From: an uncultured Planctomycetota bacterium
GTDB taxonomy: Bacteria > Planctomycetota > Planctomycetia > Gemmatales > HRBIN36
NCBI GenBank assembly: GCA_937944855.1
Contig: CALFAY010000012.1
Coordinates: forward strand, 1-64,000
Length of the DNA stretch: 64,000 nucleotides
Direction: 5' to 3'
Positions 1 through 8,963 of this stretch are shown here, one piece after another; within the stretch, counting starts at the first letter, position 1; every line of letters begins with the position of its first letter. A model generated the notes under the pieces. That model ran no database searches. It saw only the letters and a list, made by a program, of their open reading frames with translations, and was not told the DNA's origin. The translations under genes and the position numbers were made by a program.

Positions 1-207
1 GCCGAACCGTTCCCACGCCCGATGCCGTCGGAACACATCGTCGGCCCGCAGCGGGACCGGCTCCGCAGCCCATTCGACCCTGGGCGGATGTCCGCCGATG
101 CGATACGCCAGGCCCAACGGCGGAGCGGCCAGGTTGCATTTCAACTCTGCGATTCGAGGCGTGATCGCCTGGCAGATGCTTGCGTCGGTTTCTGCTGGAG
201 CACACAA
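1..207 (-). CDS. Partial open frame running off the window edge, possible fragment
   Basis: On the minus strand an open frame runs from a stop at 256-258 to the window edge. Its codons look used (many GCC, CTG and CGG), and the only plausible start seen is TTG at 207, with no clear ribosome site. The translation includes IAELKCNLA, GLAYRIGG and VEWAAEPVPLRADDV. From memory this resembles the stretch after the RecA-like ATPase core in mobile-element primase/helicase or AAA proteins, which would put it in the middle of a protein. If so, the frame is a 5'-truncated remnant facing away from the HEAT-repeat gene. It may also be a normal gene start, or chance. Confidence 0.25.
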   Translation of the reverse strand, partial: MCAPAETDASICQAITPRIAELKCNLAAPPLGLAYRIGGHPPRVEWAAEPVPLRADDVFRRHRAWERFG

Positions 208-257
208 TGGAAGTGTGCGTGTACCCGGCAGCGAAGCTGTTTCCAGGCGGATGAATC

Positions 258-1160
258 ATGCTTTCCACTTGTGCTCACCAACCGCTGTTCCGCATCGTTT
301 GTGCCCTCTTCGTGGTGCTCGGCGTGCTGCTGCCGTCCGCGGGACTCGGCCAGGACATTGAAGTGGCGAAGTTGATTGAAAGACTCACCAAGGACGAAAG
401 CGCTCCCCAGCGTCGGTCGGCAGCCCGGGCGTTGGGAGACCTGGGCCAACGCGGCTTGACGGCGATACCGGCCCTGGTTCGGGCTTTGGAAGATCCGGAC
501 AGCAGCGTCCGCGACGAAGCGGAGAATGCCTTGATCAAATTCGGCGAGGCAGCCGTTCCCGAGGTACTTCCCAAACTTAAAGACGCGGATGAATTCGTCC
601 GTCTGCGGGCCGTCAGCGTGCTGGGGCGGATCGGCCCGGAAGCCAAGGAAGCTCTTGGCGAAATTGAGCTGGCCAAGAACGACAGCAGCCAATTCGTTCG
701 CACTGCGGCCATCGAGGCCGACTTTCGCATCCGGGTCGAAGCAAAATCCCTCGTGCCGCTGTTCAAGGACAAGGACGAAGAAAAGCGGTTGTACGCGGTC
801 AAGGCCTGCGGCTTCCTCGGCCCCCTGGCGAAGCCGGTGCTGGCGGAACTGAGTCAGGCGTTGCGAACGGACAAGAGCAAGGAAGTCCGACGGGAAGCGG
901 CGAAGTCTCTGGCCAAACTCGGCCGGGATGCCCGCGATGCGGTGCCAGCATTGACCGCGGCCCTCAACGACCCGGACGACACGGTAAAAATCCACTCCCT
1001 GCATGCGCTGGCGGAGATCGGCCCGGAAGCCCGCTCCGCCCTGCCGGTCATTGATCGCGTCGGCAAGGCGGCCCAGCGGAGCCGCAACGAAGAACTCTAC
1101 GAAGCGGCCATGCGGGCCTGGAATGTTTTGCAGGCTCGGCGTCCTGGCCGAAACCCATGA
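258..1160 (+). CDS. Secreted HEAT-repeat protein
   Basis: The 300-residue product begins with a signal peptide: hydrophobic residues about 10-30 ending near LGQD. The rest is back-to-back HEAT/PBS-lyase-type helical repeats of about 37 residues, seen as recurring units such as RRSAARALGDLG, VRLRAVSVLGRIG and VRREAAKSLAKLG. Such repeats make a curved solenoid that binds other proteins; no catalytic domain is visible. Planctomycetes carry many exported HEAT proteins of unknown role. Its TGA overlaps the ATG of the comF-like gene (1157), so the two are probably translated together, although no functional link is obvious. The fold is clear, the role unknown. Confidence 0.85.
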   Translation: MLSTCAHQPLFRIVCALFVVLGVLLPSAGLGQDIEVAKLIERLTKDESAPQRRSAARALGDLGQRGLTAIPALVRALEDPDSSVRDEAENALIKFGEAAVPEVLPKLKDADEFVRLRAVSVLGRIGPEAKEALGEIELAKNDSSQFVRTAAIEADFRIRVEAKSLVPLFKDKDEEKRLYAVKACGFLGPLAKPVLAELSQALRTDKSKEVRREAAKSLAKLGRDARDAVPALTAALNDPDDTVKIHSLHALAEIGPEARSALPVIDRVGKAAQRSRNEELYEAAMRAWNVLQARRPGRNP

Positions 1161-1918
1161 CCTTCCGCCCACCTCGGTTGCTCAAGCCCTGGAGCACCAT
1201 TGCCGCCGGGTTGGTCGATTTGATCTATCCCCCTGTCTGCCTCATCTGCGAGTCGCCGCTGCCTGAGCCGGACCAGGACGAGAGCTTTTGTGTCGAGTGC
1301 CGGTTGGCCTTTTCCGCCGATTCCCCGGAGCCATGCCGCCGCTGTGCAGCCACCCTCGGTCCGCACACGGATACAAGTCGGGGTTGTCTTCATTGCCATG
1401 ACGAACATTTCCATTTCGACCGTGCCTGCCGCCTGGGCCGCTACGAAGGATTGCTCCGCCAGACCATTCTTTCGCTGAAATATCCGGGCCATGAAGCCGT
1501 GGCGGAAAACCTCGGACGCTTTCTGGCCCGGCAACGGCGGACATCGCTTGAAGAGCTTGCCTGCGATGTTGTCGTGCCCGTCCCGCTGCACTGGCTGCGT
1601 CGCTGGAGTCGGGGATACAATCAGGCGGAGGCCATCGCCTGCGGTCTGGCAAGCCAGTTGAGGCTGCCCTGTCGCTCCTGGCTGCTCTGGCGAACAAAAG
1701 CGACACGCTTTCAATACCAGCAGAGCCGCACCCACCGACGAGAGCAGATGCGGGGAGCGTTTGTGGCTCGACTGCCCCGCAGGTTTCGAGGCAGCCGGGT
1801 AATGCTTGTCGATGACGTGATGACCACCGGCAGCACCGCCAGCGCAGCGGCGTGGGCACTCAAAGCCGCAGGAGCCCGGGAAGTCTTCGTTGCCGTCCTG
1901 GCCCGGGCGGATGTTTGA
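1157..1918 (+). CDS. comF: ComF-family phosphoribosyltransferase-like protein
   Basis: The 253-residue protein has the ComF layout. An N-terminal zinc ribbon carries paired cysteines (VCLIC near 28-32, FCVEC near 45, CRRC, then CLHCH), and a type I phosphoribosyltransferase fold follows with the PRPP loop VMLVDDVMTTGSTA near residues 215-228. The conserved LKY..H segment after the zinc region is present. ComF proteins support DNA uptake in competent bacteria, but homologues are widespread in non-competent species and their substrate is unknown. The start overlaps the upstream HEAT gene by 4 bases (ATGA). No other competence gene is in the window, so a role in transformation is not supported here. 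Confidence 0.9.
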   Translation: MTFRPPRLLKPWSTIAAGLVDLIYPPVCLICESPLPEPDQDESFCVECRLAFSADSPEPCRRCAATLGPHTDTSRGCLHCHDEHFHFDRACRLGRYEGLLRQTILSLKYPGHEAVAENLGRFLARQRRTSLEELACDVVVPVPLHWLRRWSRGYNQAEAIACGLASQLRLPCRSWLLWRTKATRFQYQQSRTHRREQMRGAFVARLPRRFRGSRVMLVDDVMTTGSTASAAAWALKAAGAREVFVAVLARADV

Positions 1919-1926
1919 CCAGCCGT

Positions 1927-4518
1927 TTACGGTTGGAACAAGTGCATCGGAAGCCAGTGTACTTTGCGGTCTCCCGTCGCTGCCAGGAGATAGCGTCCGT
2001 CAGGCGTCCGAAAAAGTGCCAGGATCGGCTCATTGGGGACGAGGTGCTTGTTCAGGACCGCTCCCGTGCGAAGGTCCCGAGCGACAACCGTGCCTGTACT
2101 TGAGGCGGAGAGGACGCAGCCCTGTTCCGCGAAAACGCCCACCGCCGTCACGCTGGCTCGGTGGTCCTGCCAAGCCCAGATCTCCGTACCCGTCTCCGCA
2201 TCGTGGACCCGTACCACGCCGTCATCGCCGCCGCTGACCACAACCCGGCCATCTTTCGACGCCGAAATGATGACCGCCCCGCCGTCGGGTACGGTGACCC
2301 TTGCCGGGCTGTCTGAAGCAGCCGGCACATTTTGCCGCAGCGTCTTTCCGCCAGCCACCAGGTATCGCGGCTTTTTCTGCCTCACCTCGGCAATCGACGA
2401 GACGAAGGGCAGACCCAGTTCGAACTTATGCATTTCGGCTCCGTCGCTACGCCGCCCGACCAGCACCTTTCCATCGAAGCCCCCGGAGACGATTGCCTCG
2501 CCGTTGTGTGCGAAGGCGACGCAACTGACGGGTCCGGCGTGTCGGCGGATGTGGAGCCGTTCCTGGCCGCTTCCCAGATCCCAGACGCGAACCGATCCAT
2601 CGGCGGAACCGGAGGCCGCCTCTCGCCCGTCCAGCGAAACGGCTATCGCCCACACCGACGCCGTGTGTCCCACCAACCGACGGGCCTCCAGATTGCGGAG
2701 CACGTCCCAGACAACGATGCTCTTGTCCGCGCAGGCAAAAAGCACGAAACGCCCGTCAGGGGTGAAAACGGCCGCGTTGGCTGGGCCGGTAGCGTCTTCC
2801 AGGGGATCAACTTCGCTGCCGGTTTCCGAGAGAGTGCCAAGCGACGTCGACAACCCGACACGCCCTTTGCCAGCCACCTGGACCAGATCGGCAAACGTCT
2901 GAGCGAACAGTTCCCGGCTTGCAGACCCACCCGCAATGGCGAGTCCTCCCAGACTTCGGTTAAGCGGCTCGACCCGACGAACCAGATCGGCGAGTTCCTG
3001 GGGACGCATGCCGATCTCCGCAGCGGCCGTTCCAAGGTCCAAAGGGCTTTCGTAACGCAGCGTGCACAGATGGACCGGCTCGGGATCGTGAACTCCGACC
3101 CCGGCCTTCTCAACCGCCTGCCGATAACGCTCGGCATCCTCCGCCATCAGTTTGCGCATGGTTTCCCGGGGCGGGTAGAGAGCAGAGATCAATTCCGCCT
3201 CAGCGACTGAAAACGCGGCCGGGTTTTTAGTGACGTGATCGCGGATCTGATCGTCCTTGAACAGAATGCCAGTGACGTGGCAGGAGAAACACGAAACGCC
3301 GGTTTCGACCGCTCGATCGGGCCGCTTGGGATCGCTGACGATGGCCAGAGGTCCCTTGTGGATCCGGTTGCCCAGAGCGTCCACGAGCATGAACCCGTGC
3401 AAGCCATTGGGCAGATTGAAAATGATCTCTCCTCCAGCGTGTTGAAATGTTCTTTCGGCAAAACCCGGTCCCAACGGAAAGGCAAAAAGATTGCGGCGAT
3501 CAGGCAGCAGGTTCTGTCTCTCGACCAGGTTTTGAGGCACGGCTTCGAAGTCGTAGGTCCTCCAGTACGCTCCGTGGACGGCGTAGTGCCGTTCGATCAG
3601 CCGGTTGTTTCGCGACACGCCTGAGTCCATGAATCCGGCCCGAGCCACGCGCTCTTGAAGGATGTTCTGAGCGGCGTCCAAACGCAGTTGGCGTTCCAGT
3701 TCGGCAGCCGTCGTGGGCAGTTGCAACAGATCGTGGTACAGCGGGGGACGCGAGGCCGTGGCAATGAACCAATCGCCCCGGAGGATCGGCATCCGACTGC
3801 CGGTCGCGACGCAGACCGCCCTTCCGGTCCAGGTATCCAGCGTGACACCGTAAGGGTAGTCCGCCACGAGGCGGTTCCAGAGGTTGGCGTCCCACTGGAA
3901 GTCGCGCAGGTCGATCCGCAGGATCGTTCCGTTCGGATCAATGGCGACAGGTCGCGTGATCTTCGGATGCCAGGACAGGCTGTTGATCAACTTGGAAATC
4001 GCCTGCCGGTGGAGTTCGAGAATCTCTTTGCTTGCCCCGGCATTGTGCAGGTGCGTCAAGGTGAAGTAACGCTGGAAACGGCGGGCACGGCGTTCCATCG
4101 CCATCAGGTCGTTCAAGATGTGCTCCAGAATCTGGGCGTGTGGAATCCAGGGCGGTTCTATCTGGGATGACCAGGACGGCGCGCCCGCGGCGATCCAGGC
4201 TTCGAGAGTGCGAATGGCATCCTCATCAGGCAGACGGGACGAACCAGGAGGCGGCATTCTTCGCTCTTTGATGGCATCCAACAGCGGCGAGGTGTGTGAC
4301 TGACCCGGGACGACCTTGCCAGTTTCGACAAGGCGATTCCGGTCCAGGACAAAGTTCATGCCGCCTTTCGAAGAGCCGTTTTCACCGTGACAGCGGTAGC
4401 AATGTTCCCGCAATAACGCCCCCGCGCGCTGGGCAATTTCAGGGGAAGCCGTTTGCTCCCCCGGCGGCTGGAGCAGGTTCACAAACGATGCGAGAACAAC
4501 GAGCGTGGCAGACCCCAT
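1927..4518 (-). CDS. Secreted cytochrome c-type/WD40 fusion protein
   Basis: The 863-residue protein starts with a short signal peptide (about 1-20) and then a planctomycete-type cytochrome domain. The haem motif CYRCH is at 40-44, followed by the methionine/proline motif RRMPPPG. A central region of about 400 residues holds a second haem motif, SCFSCHVTG. The C-terminal roughly 280 residues form WD40 repeats, for example VWAIAVSLDGREAASGSADG and VSCVAFAHNGEAIVSGGFDG. The combination suggests an extracytoplasmic electron carrier or sensor with a beta-propeller docking surface. A good ribosome site (CGGAGG) lies 7 bases before the ATG. The substrate is unknown. The convergent comF gene ends 8 bases away. 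Confidence 0.85.
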   Translation of the reverse strand: MGSATLVVLASFVNLLQPPGEQTASPEIAQRAGALLREHCYRCHGENGSSKGGMNFVLDRNRLVETGKVVPGQSHTSPLLDAIKERRMPPPGSSRLPDEDAIRTLEAWIAAGAPSWSSQIEPPWIPHAQILEHILNDLMAMERRARRFQRYFTLTHLHNAGASKEILELHRQAISKLINSLSWHPKITRPVAIDPNGTILRIDLRDFQWDANLWNRLVADYPYGVTLDTWTGRAVCVATGSRMPILRGDWFIATASRPPLYHDLLQLPTTAAELERQLRLDAAQNILQERVARAGFMDSGVSRNNRLIERHYAVHGAYWRTYDFEAVPQNLVERQNLLPDRRNLFAFPLGPGFAERTFQHAGGEIIFNLPNGLHGFMLVDALGNRIHKGPLAIVSDPKRPDRAVETGVSCFSCHVTGILFKDDQIRDHVTKNPAAFSVAEAELISALYPPRETMRKLMAEDAERYRQAVEKAGVGVHDPEPVHLCTLRYESPLDLGTAAAEIGMRPQELADLVRRVEPLNRSLGGLAIAGGSASRELFAQTFADLVQVAGKGRVGLSTSLGTLSETGSEVDPLEDATGPANAAVFTPDGRFVLFACADKSIVVWDVLRNLEARRLVGHTASVWAIAVSLDGREAASGSADGSVRVWDLGSGQERLHIRRHAGPVSCVAFAHNGEAIVSGGFDGKVLVGRRSDGAEMHKFELGLPFVSSIAEVRQKKPRYLVAGGKTLRQNVPAASDSPARVTVPDGGAVIISASKDGRVVVSGGDDGVVRVHDAETGTEIWAWQDHRASVTAVGVFAEQGCVLSASSTGTVVARDLRTGAVLNKHLVPNEPILALFRTPDGRYLLAATGDRKVHWLPMHLFQP

Positions 4519-4689
4519 GACCGAGCCTCCGGCGGCACTGCTTCAGACGGGACAGCCAGGCGAGCAGCAGCCCCGTTCTATTCCCAGTCTCCAGGATACT
4601 CGTCCTTTGCTCACCGTGCCACGACGGACTAGTCGGGCATCCCCTCAAGAGAACGACGAAGTTTGCAGGGGTGGGGATTTATGAGGACA

Positions 4690-4731
4690 AGAAACGAAAC
4701 AGCCCGCCTGCTCGACAGGGAGCAAACGGGC
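4690..4731 (-). terminator. Rho-independent terminator after the DUF1501 gene
   Basis: Read on the minus strand, GCCCGTTTGCTC (4731-4720) pairs with GAGCAGGCGGGC (4713-4702) across a 6-base loop. The stem is 12 bp if two G-U pairs are allowed, and the T-rich run TGTTTCGTTTCTTG follows. It lies about 40 bases past the stop of the DUF1501 gene, the expected place. The G-U pairs form only in minus-strand RNA, which supports the direction. Confidence 0.6.
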
Positions 4732-4773
4732 CAAGTCTCGCGAGACGGTTTTGCCGGGATTGGGCGTCGCTTA

Positions 4774-6099
4774 TTAGACCAGCCCCTTAAGCGGCGTGCC
4801 GCCCTTTTCGCCAGTGATCTTGCGCGGTCGGCCGAGCGGATCGCGGATCTCGGTGTCGGGGCTGATGCCGAGGGCCTGATAGACGGTGGCGAAGACATCG
4901 CCAATCTGGCAAGGATCGTCCTTGACGCTGGTTCCATCGGCGTCGGTCGAGCCGTACACCTGGCCGCCCTTGATGCCTCCGCCGGCCAGCACCACCGACC
5001 AGCACCGGGCCCAGTGGTCGCGGCCGCCATTCTGGTTGATTCGCGGGGTCCGGCCGAACTCGCCCATCCACAGGATCACCGTGCTGTCCAACAAGCCCCG
5101 GTCGTTGAGGTCCTTGATGAGCGTACCGAAGCCCTTGTCGAGGCGGTCGGCGTTGCCGGTGCGGTTGTTGTTGTGCAGGGACGAGAAGATGTTGTTGTGC
5201 ATGTCCCAGCCGCCGAGATTGACCTCGACGCAGCTGACTCCGGCTTCGACCAGCTTCCGAGCCAGCAGGCAGCCCTGACCGAAGCTGTCGCGACCGTAAT
5301 CGTCAGCCAGCTTGGGATTGATGTCCCGGCCGTTGTTCTCCTTGCGGGTGTCGAAGACCAGCTTCAGTTGCGAGTCGGTCAGATCGAACGCCTTGCGGTA
5401 GATCTCCAGGTGCGACTTGGCCGCCTCGCCACGATTCTCCTTGACGAACTGGCTCTCGACGGCGGCGAACATGGCCTTGCGGCGTTCCAGACGCTCCCGC
5501 AATTGCCAGTCGCTGCCAAGCCCGGCCGGCGGGCTGATGTTCTGTGGGGGCTGGCCTGGATTCTGCACGGTGAAGGGAGCGTAAGCCATGCCGAGGAACC
5601 CCGGCCCTTCGGCGGGACGGCCGACGCTGATGAAGCCCGGAATGGCCAACTCTTTCGGTGTCAGCTGCTGGTTGACGATGCTGCCGATCGACGGAAAGTC
5701 AATGGCCGGGTTCTGCGGATACGCCGTGTGCAGCAGGTAAGTGCCACGCTCATGGCTGCCTTCGTTCGTCACCAGCGAACGGACGATGGCAAGGTGTTTC
5801 ACCTGACTGGCCAGAATCGGCAGATGCTCGCAAATCTCGATGCCCGACACGGCAGTTCTCATCGGCTTAAAAGCCCCGCCGTTGGGCGAGTCTGGCTTCA
5901 TGTCCCACAAGTCCATGTGGCTGGGACCGCCACCCATCCAGAGAATGATGAGGCTTTTGCGATCCCGCTTCATCTGCGGTGCCGCAGCGATCAGCCGTTG
6001 GACAAACGCCAAGCTCGGACCGGCCATCAGCGAAAAGCCGGCCAGATGCCGCATGAAGTGCCGCCGAGAAATGCCGCCGGTCAAGTCCGGAAACCACAT
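4774..6099 (-). CDS. DUF1501 domain protein (exported sulfatase-like)
   Basis: The 441-residue protein has a twin-arginine-like leader (SRRHFMRHLAGFSLM) and the hallmark DUF1501 core: LIILWMGGGPSHMDLWDMKP near the start, and WMGEFGRTPRINQNGGRDHW near residue 350. DUF1501 is distantly related to alkaline phosphatases and sulfatases, and most members in planctomycetes are exported. They usually sit beside DUF1549/DUF1553 cytochrome proteins; here the nearest partner is the minus-strand cytochrome/WD40 gene 255 bases downstream, with a terminator between. A GGGGG ribosome-like site precedes the ATG. The substrate is unknown. Confidence 0.9.
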   Translation of the reverse strand: MWFPDLTGGISRRHFMRHLAGFSLMAGPSLAFVQRLIAAAPQMKRDRKSLIILWMGGGPSHMDLWDMKPDSPNGGAFKPMRTAVSGIEICEHLPILASQVKHLAIVRSLVTNEGSHERGTYLLHTAYPQNPAIDFPSIGSIVNQQLTPKELAIPGFISVGRPAEGPGFLGMAYAPFTVQNPGQPPQNISPPAGLGSDWQLRERLERRKAMFAAVESQFVKENRGEAAKSHLEIYRKAFDLTDSQLKLVFDTRKENNGRDINPKLADDYGRDSFGQGCLLARKLVEAGVSCVEVNLGGWDMHNNIFSSLHNNNRTGNADRLDKGFGTLIKDLNDRGLLDSTVILWMGEFGRTPRINQNGGRDHWARCWSVVLAGGGIKGGQVYGSTDADGTSVKDDPCQIGDVFATVYQALGISPDTEIRDPLGRPRKITGEKGGTPLKGLV

Positions 6100-6276
6100 C
6101 GCACACCCCCTGGTTCTTTCCGTTACGGATAAGGCCGCGCCTGCTTTCAGCCCAGAAACTGCTTTTGGGGCTTCATTCTTAGTGACGCAAACACTTCGCC
6201 GAAAGTTCCCGAAATCGGCACGCTGCTTCGTTGAGTGTTCTTGTTACAAGTCAGCTTTCTTAGCCAGTGTACCTGC

Positions 6277-7671
6277 TTACATGTCTCTTTGCCAAGGCGG
6301 AGTGGACCCTTCGTGCCCTTCGTAGCTCCACCAGAGTATCTCGACCGGATGCAGTACCGCTAGTTTTGACCCGAACTCCCTTACATGCCGTCGGATCTGC
6401 ATCAAGCAGCCGGCGTTGGCGGTCAGAACGGCCTTTGCCCCGGTTTCGGTAATCTTCTGGGCCTTCCGACGGCCCAGTCGCTCAGCCATCTCGGGTTGCG
6501 TCAAATTGTAGCTTCCCGCCGCGCCGCAGCAGACTTCCGACTCGGCCAACGGGATAAGACGAAGTCCCGGCACCATCCCCAGCAGGTCGCGCGGTTGGGT
6601 CCGAATCTTTTGAGCGTGGCAAAGATGGCAGGCGTCGTGGTACGTGGCCGTCAGGGGCACCGAAACACGCGGAGCAACCGGGCCTAGCTCCATCAAAAAC
6701 TCGTGAATGTCCCGAACCTTGTGAGAAAATCGGCTCGCCCTTTCGGGCCAATCGGCAATCTCCTCCCCGTCGGCCAAAGTGGATGCCGAATGACCGAAAA
6801 GATGGTCGTATTCCTTAAGCATCGACCCACACCCGGCTACGTTAACAACAATCGCATCAAGAGGACCGGCAAGGTCGAGAAATACCTTCATGTTCTTCCG
6901 GGCAAAGGCACGTGCCGGCTGATCTTGACCTGCATGGAAATGCAAGGCACCGCAACAGACCTGGGCCTTGGGAACCACGACCTCGCAACCGTTCAGTTGC
7001 AGAAGTCGCGCGGTCATCCAATTGACATCGCTGAAAAGTACGTCGGCGATGCAGCCGGTGAACAGGGCCACTCGTGCCCGGCGGGTTCCCACGGCGGGCA
7101 GAAGTTTCGGCAGACGCCCGAATCGCCGCGAAAGCGGCGGCAGCATCTTCAGCATCTCGCCCCAACGACTCGGCAGCAGCTTGCCCAGTCCGCCCCTCTC
7201 CGCAAACCGCTCCAGCCCGAGCGATTGCATCACTCTGGCGGGGAAAAAGGCGAGTCTTGCCCGCTGTTTGTAGGGAAAAATGCGGAACAGCAGCAGTTTC
7301 AACCACCAGGGCGACGAAGGCGTCGTACCCGCCTTGTGCGTGGCGTCGAGCTTTTGGAGGTCGACACGGAACGGCTCGATTAACCGACCGTACTTCACAC
7401 CAGAGGGACATGCCGTCTCGCACGCCCGGCAATCGAGACAGAGGTCCAGATGCTTCCGCACTTCGCTGTCCAAGGCGATCCGTCCATCGACGATCCCCCG
7501 CATCAGGTAAATCCGGCCACGCGGGCTGTCCATCTCGGTGCCCAGTTCCAGATAGGTGGGACAGGCCGAAGTGCAAAGTCCGCAATGTACGCAATCGAGA
7601 AACAATTCGTAGTCGATTCCCGAGCCGGGACGCGAGTTGCTCTCCACCGTTGGCAGTGCGATCCGATTCAT
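6277..7671 (-). CDS. glcF: GlcF-like (Fe-S)-binding oxidoreductase subunit
   Basis: The 464-residue protein has two [4Fe-4S] ferredoxin motifs near the N-terminus (CVHCGLCTSACP and CLDCRACETACP) and two cysteine-rich CCG domains (CCGALHFHAG and, near the C-terminus, CCGAAGSYNL). This is the layout of the glycolate oxidase iron-sulfur subunit GlcF and of related lactate-oxidase proteins, which pass electrons from a flavoprotein to the membrane. No GlcD or GlcE gene is adjacent, so the partner must lie elsewhere and the substrate is uncertain. The frame can begin 13 codons earlier at 7710; the ATG at 7671 is preferred because AAGAG lies upstream and the family N-terminus fits. Confidence 0.82.
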   Translation of the reverse strand: MNRIALPTVESNSRPGSGIDYELFLDCVHCGLCTSACPTYLELGTEMDSPRGRIYLMRGIVDGRIALDSEVRKHLDLCLDCRACETACPSGVKYGRLIEPFRVDLQKLDATHKAGTTPSSPWWLKLLLFRIFPYKQRARLAFFPARVMQSLGLERFAERGGLGKLLPSRWGEMLKMLPPLSRRFGRLPKLLPAVGTRRARVALFTGCIADVLFSDVNWMTARLLQLNGCEVVVPKAQVCCGALHFHAGQDQPARAFARKNMKVFLDLAGPLDAIVVNVAGCGSMLKEYDHLFGHSASTLADGEEIADWPERASRFSHKVRDIHEFLMELGPVAPRVSVPLTATYHDACHLCHAQKIRTQPRDLLGMVPGLRLIPLAESEVCCGAAGSYNLTQPEMAERLGRRKAQKITETGAKAVLTANAGCLMQIRRHVREFGSKLAVLHPVEILWWSYEGHEGSTPPWQRDM

Positions 7672-7810
7672 GATGCTCTTAACTATAGCGAAGCGAGGCT
7701 GGCGCTGCATGCCACCGCTTTCTTTCTTGCCTGCATGGTTTGACAGCCGACCGTTCCTGCTCTATCGTCTGCTCAGTCGCTCCTCTCCCTGAAATCGGAG
7801 GCCGACTCAA

Positions 7811-8872
7811 ATGCTGATCTTCGATGCCCACCTCGATCTCGCCTGGAACGCCATCGACTGGAACCGAGACCTGTTTCTTCCCCTTCACGATCTGAGACGC
7901 CGTGAACAGGGTATGCCCGGCAAGGGGCGGGGACGCGGGACTGTGACCTTTCCGGAGATGCGCAAAGGTGAGGTCGGCATCGGCATCGCCACCCTTCTGG
8001 CCCGATTGGCAAACTTCACCACCACGCCCTCGATACAACCCTTGAACCACATGCCCGCCGCTTACGCTCACGCTCACGGCCAACTCGCATACTACAAGGT
8101 GCTGACGCAAATGGGCGTGCTTCGCCTTCTCCGCACCCGTGCCGACCTGGATGCCCACCTGGAAGCCTGGAATCACGACGCCTCGAAGACTCCCCTCGGC
8201 TTCATCCTCAGCATGGAAGGTGCCGATCCGATTCTCTCTCCCGCTCAAGTCGAGTATTGGTGGAACGAAGGGCTGCGGATCATCGGTCCTGCCCATTACG
8301 GCGTGAGTCCCTACGCGCACGGAACGGGTACTGAAGGGGGTCTGCTTCCCCCGGGACCGGATCTGCTGCGTGAGATGGAACGTGTCGGCATGATTCTGGA
8401 CGTCACGCATTTAAGCGATCAGTGTTTCGACGAGGCGTTGGACCTCTTCCGAGGGCCGGTGTTGGCAAGCCACCACAATTGCCGGGCCTTGGTGCCCCAT
8501 CAGCGGCAGTTGACCGACGACCAGATTCGTCGGCTGATCGAACGAAAAGCAGTCATCGGAGCAGCCCTGGATGCCTGGATGCTCTACCCGGGTTGGATTC
8601 GGGGAGAGACCTCGCCGGAGGTGGTCGGCCTCGAAGCCGTAGTGGACCACATCGACCACGTCTGTCAATTGGCCGGCAACGCTCGTCACGCAGCCATCGG
8701 CAGCGACCTCGACGGCGGCTTCGGCACCGAGCAGACGCCGCGGGACTTAGACAGCATCGCCGACCTGCAACGCCTGGCCGGCCTGCTTCGCCGTCGGGGG
8801 TACTCTGACGACGACGTCCAGGGCATCTTTCACGGAAACTGGATTCGCTTTTTCCGGGAAGCCTGGTCGTGA
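7811..8872 (+). CDS. Membrane dipeptidase family protein (peptidase M19)
   Basis: The 353-residue protein shows the zinc ligands of the M19 amidohydrolase fold in order: the HxD pair in FDAHLDLAW (residues 4-12), glutamate in LSMEGADPI near 138, histidines in DVTHLSDQ and ASHHNCRAL near 200-220, and aspartate in IGSDLDGGFG near 300. Family members hydrolyse dipeptides, often with D-residues, and act in peptide salvage or in the envelope. No signal peptide is seen, so the enzyme is probably cytoplasmic. The gene is divergent from the glcF-like gene. The OB/HD nuclease gene follows about 90 bases later and may share its transcript. Confidence 0.88.
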   Translation: MLIFDAHLDLAWNAIDWNRDLFLPLHDLRRREQGMPGKGRGRGTVTFPEMRKGEVGIGIATLLARLANFTTTPSIQPLNHMPAAYAHAHGQLAYYKVLTQMGVLRLLRTRADLDAHLEAWNHDASKTPLGFILSMEGADPILSPAQVEYWWNEGLRIIGPAHYGVSPYAHGTGTEGGLLPPGPDLLREMERVGMILDVTHLSDQCFDEALDLFRGPVLASHHNCRALVPHQRQLTDDQIRRLIERKAVIGAALDAWMLYPGWIRGETSPEVVGLEAVVDHIDHVCQLAGNARHAAIGSDLDGGFGTEQTPRDLDSIADLQRLAGLLRRRGYSDDDVQGIFHGNWIRFFREAWS

Positions 8873-8963
8873 GACACCGCTCAAGTTGACCGCTGCTCCG
8901 TCTGCGACCTACAATCTCTTTTCGCCGCCCGTCTTTACCCTTATCGAACGGAAAGGCATTCCG

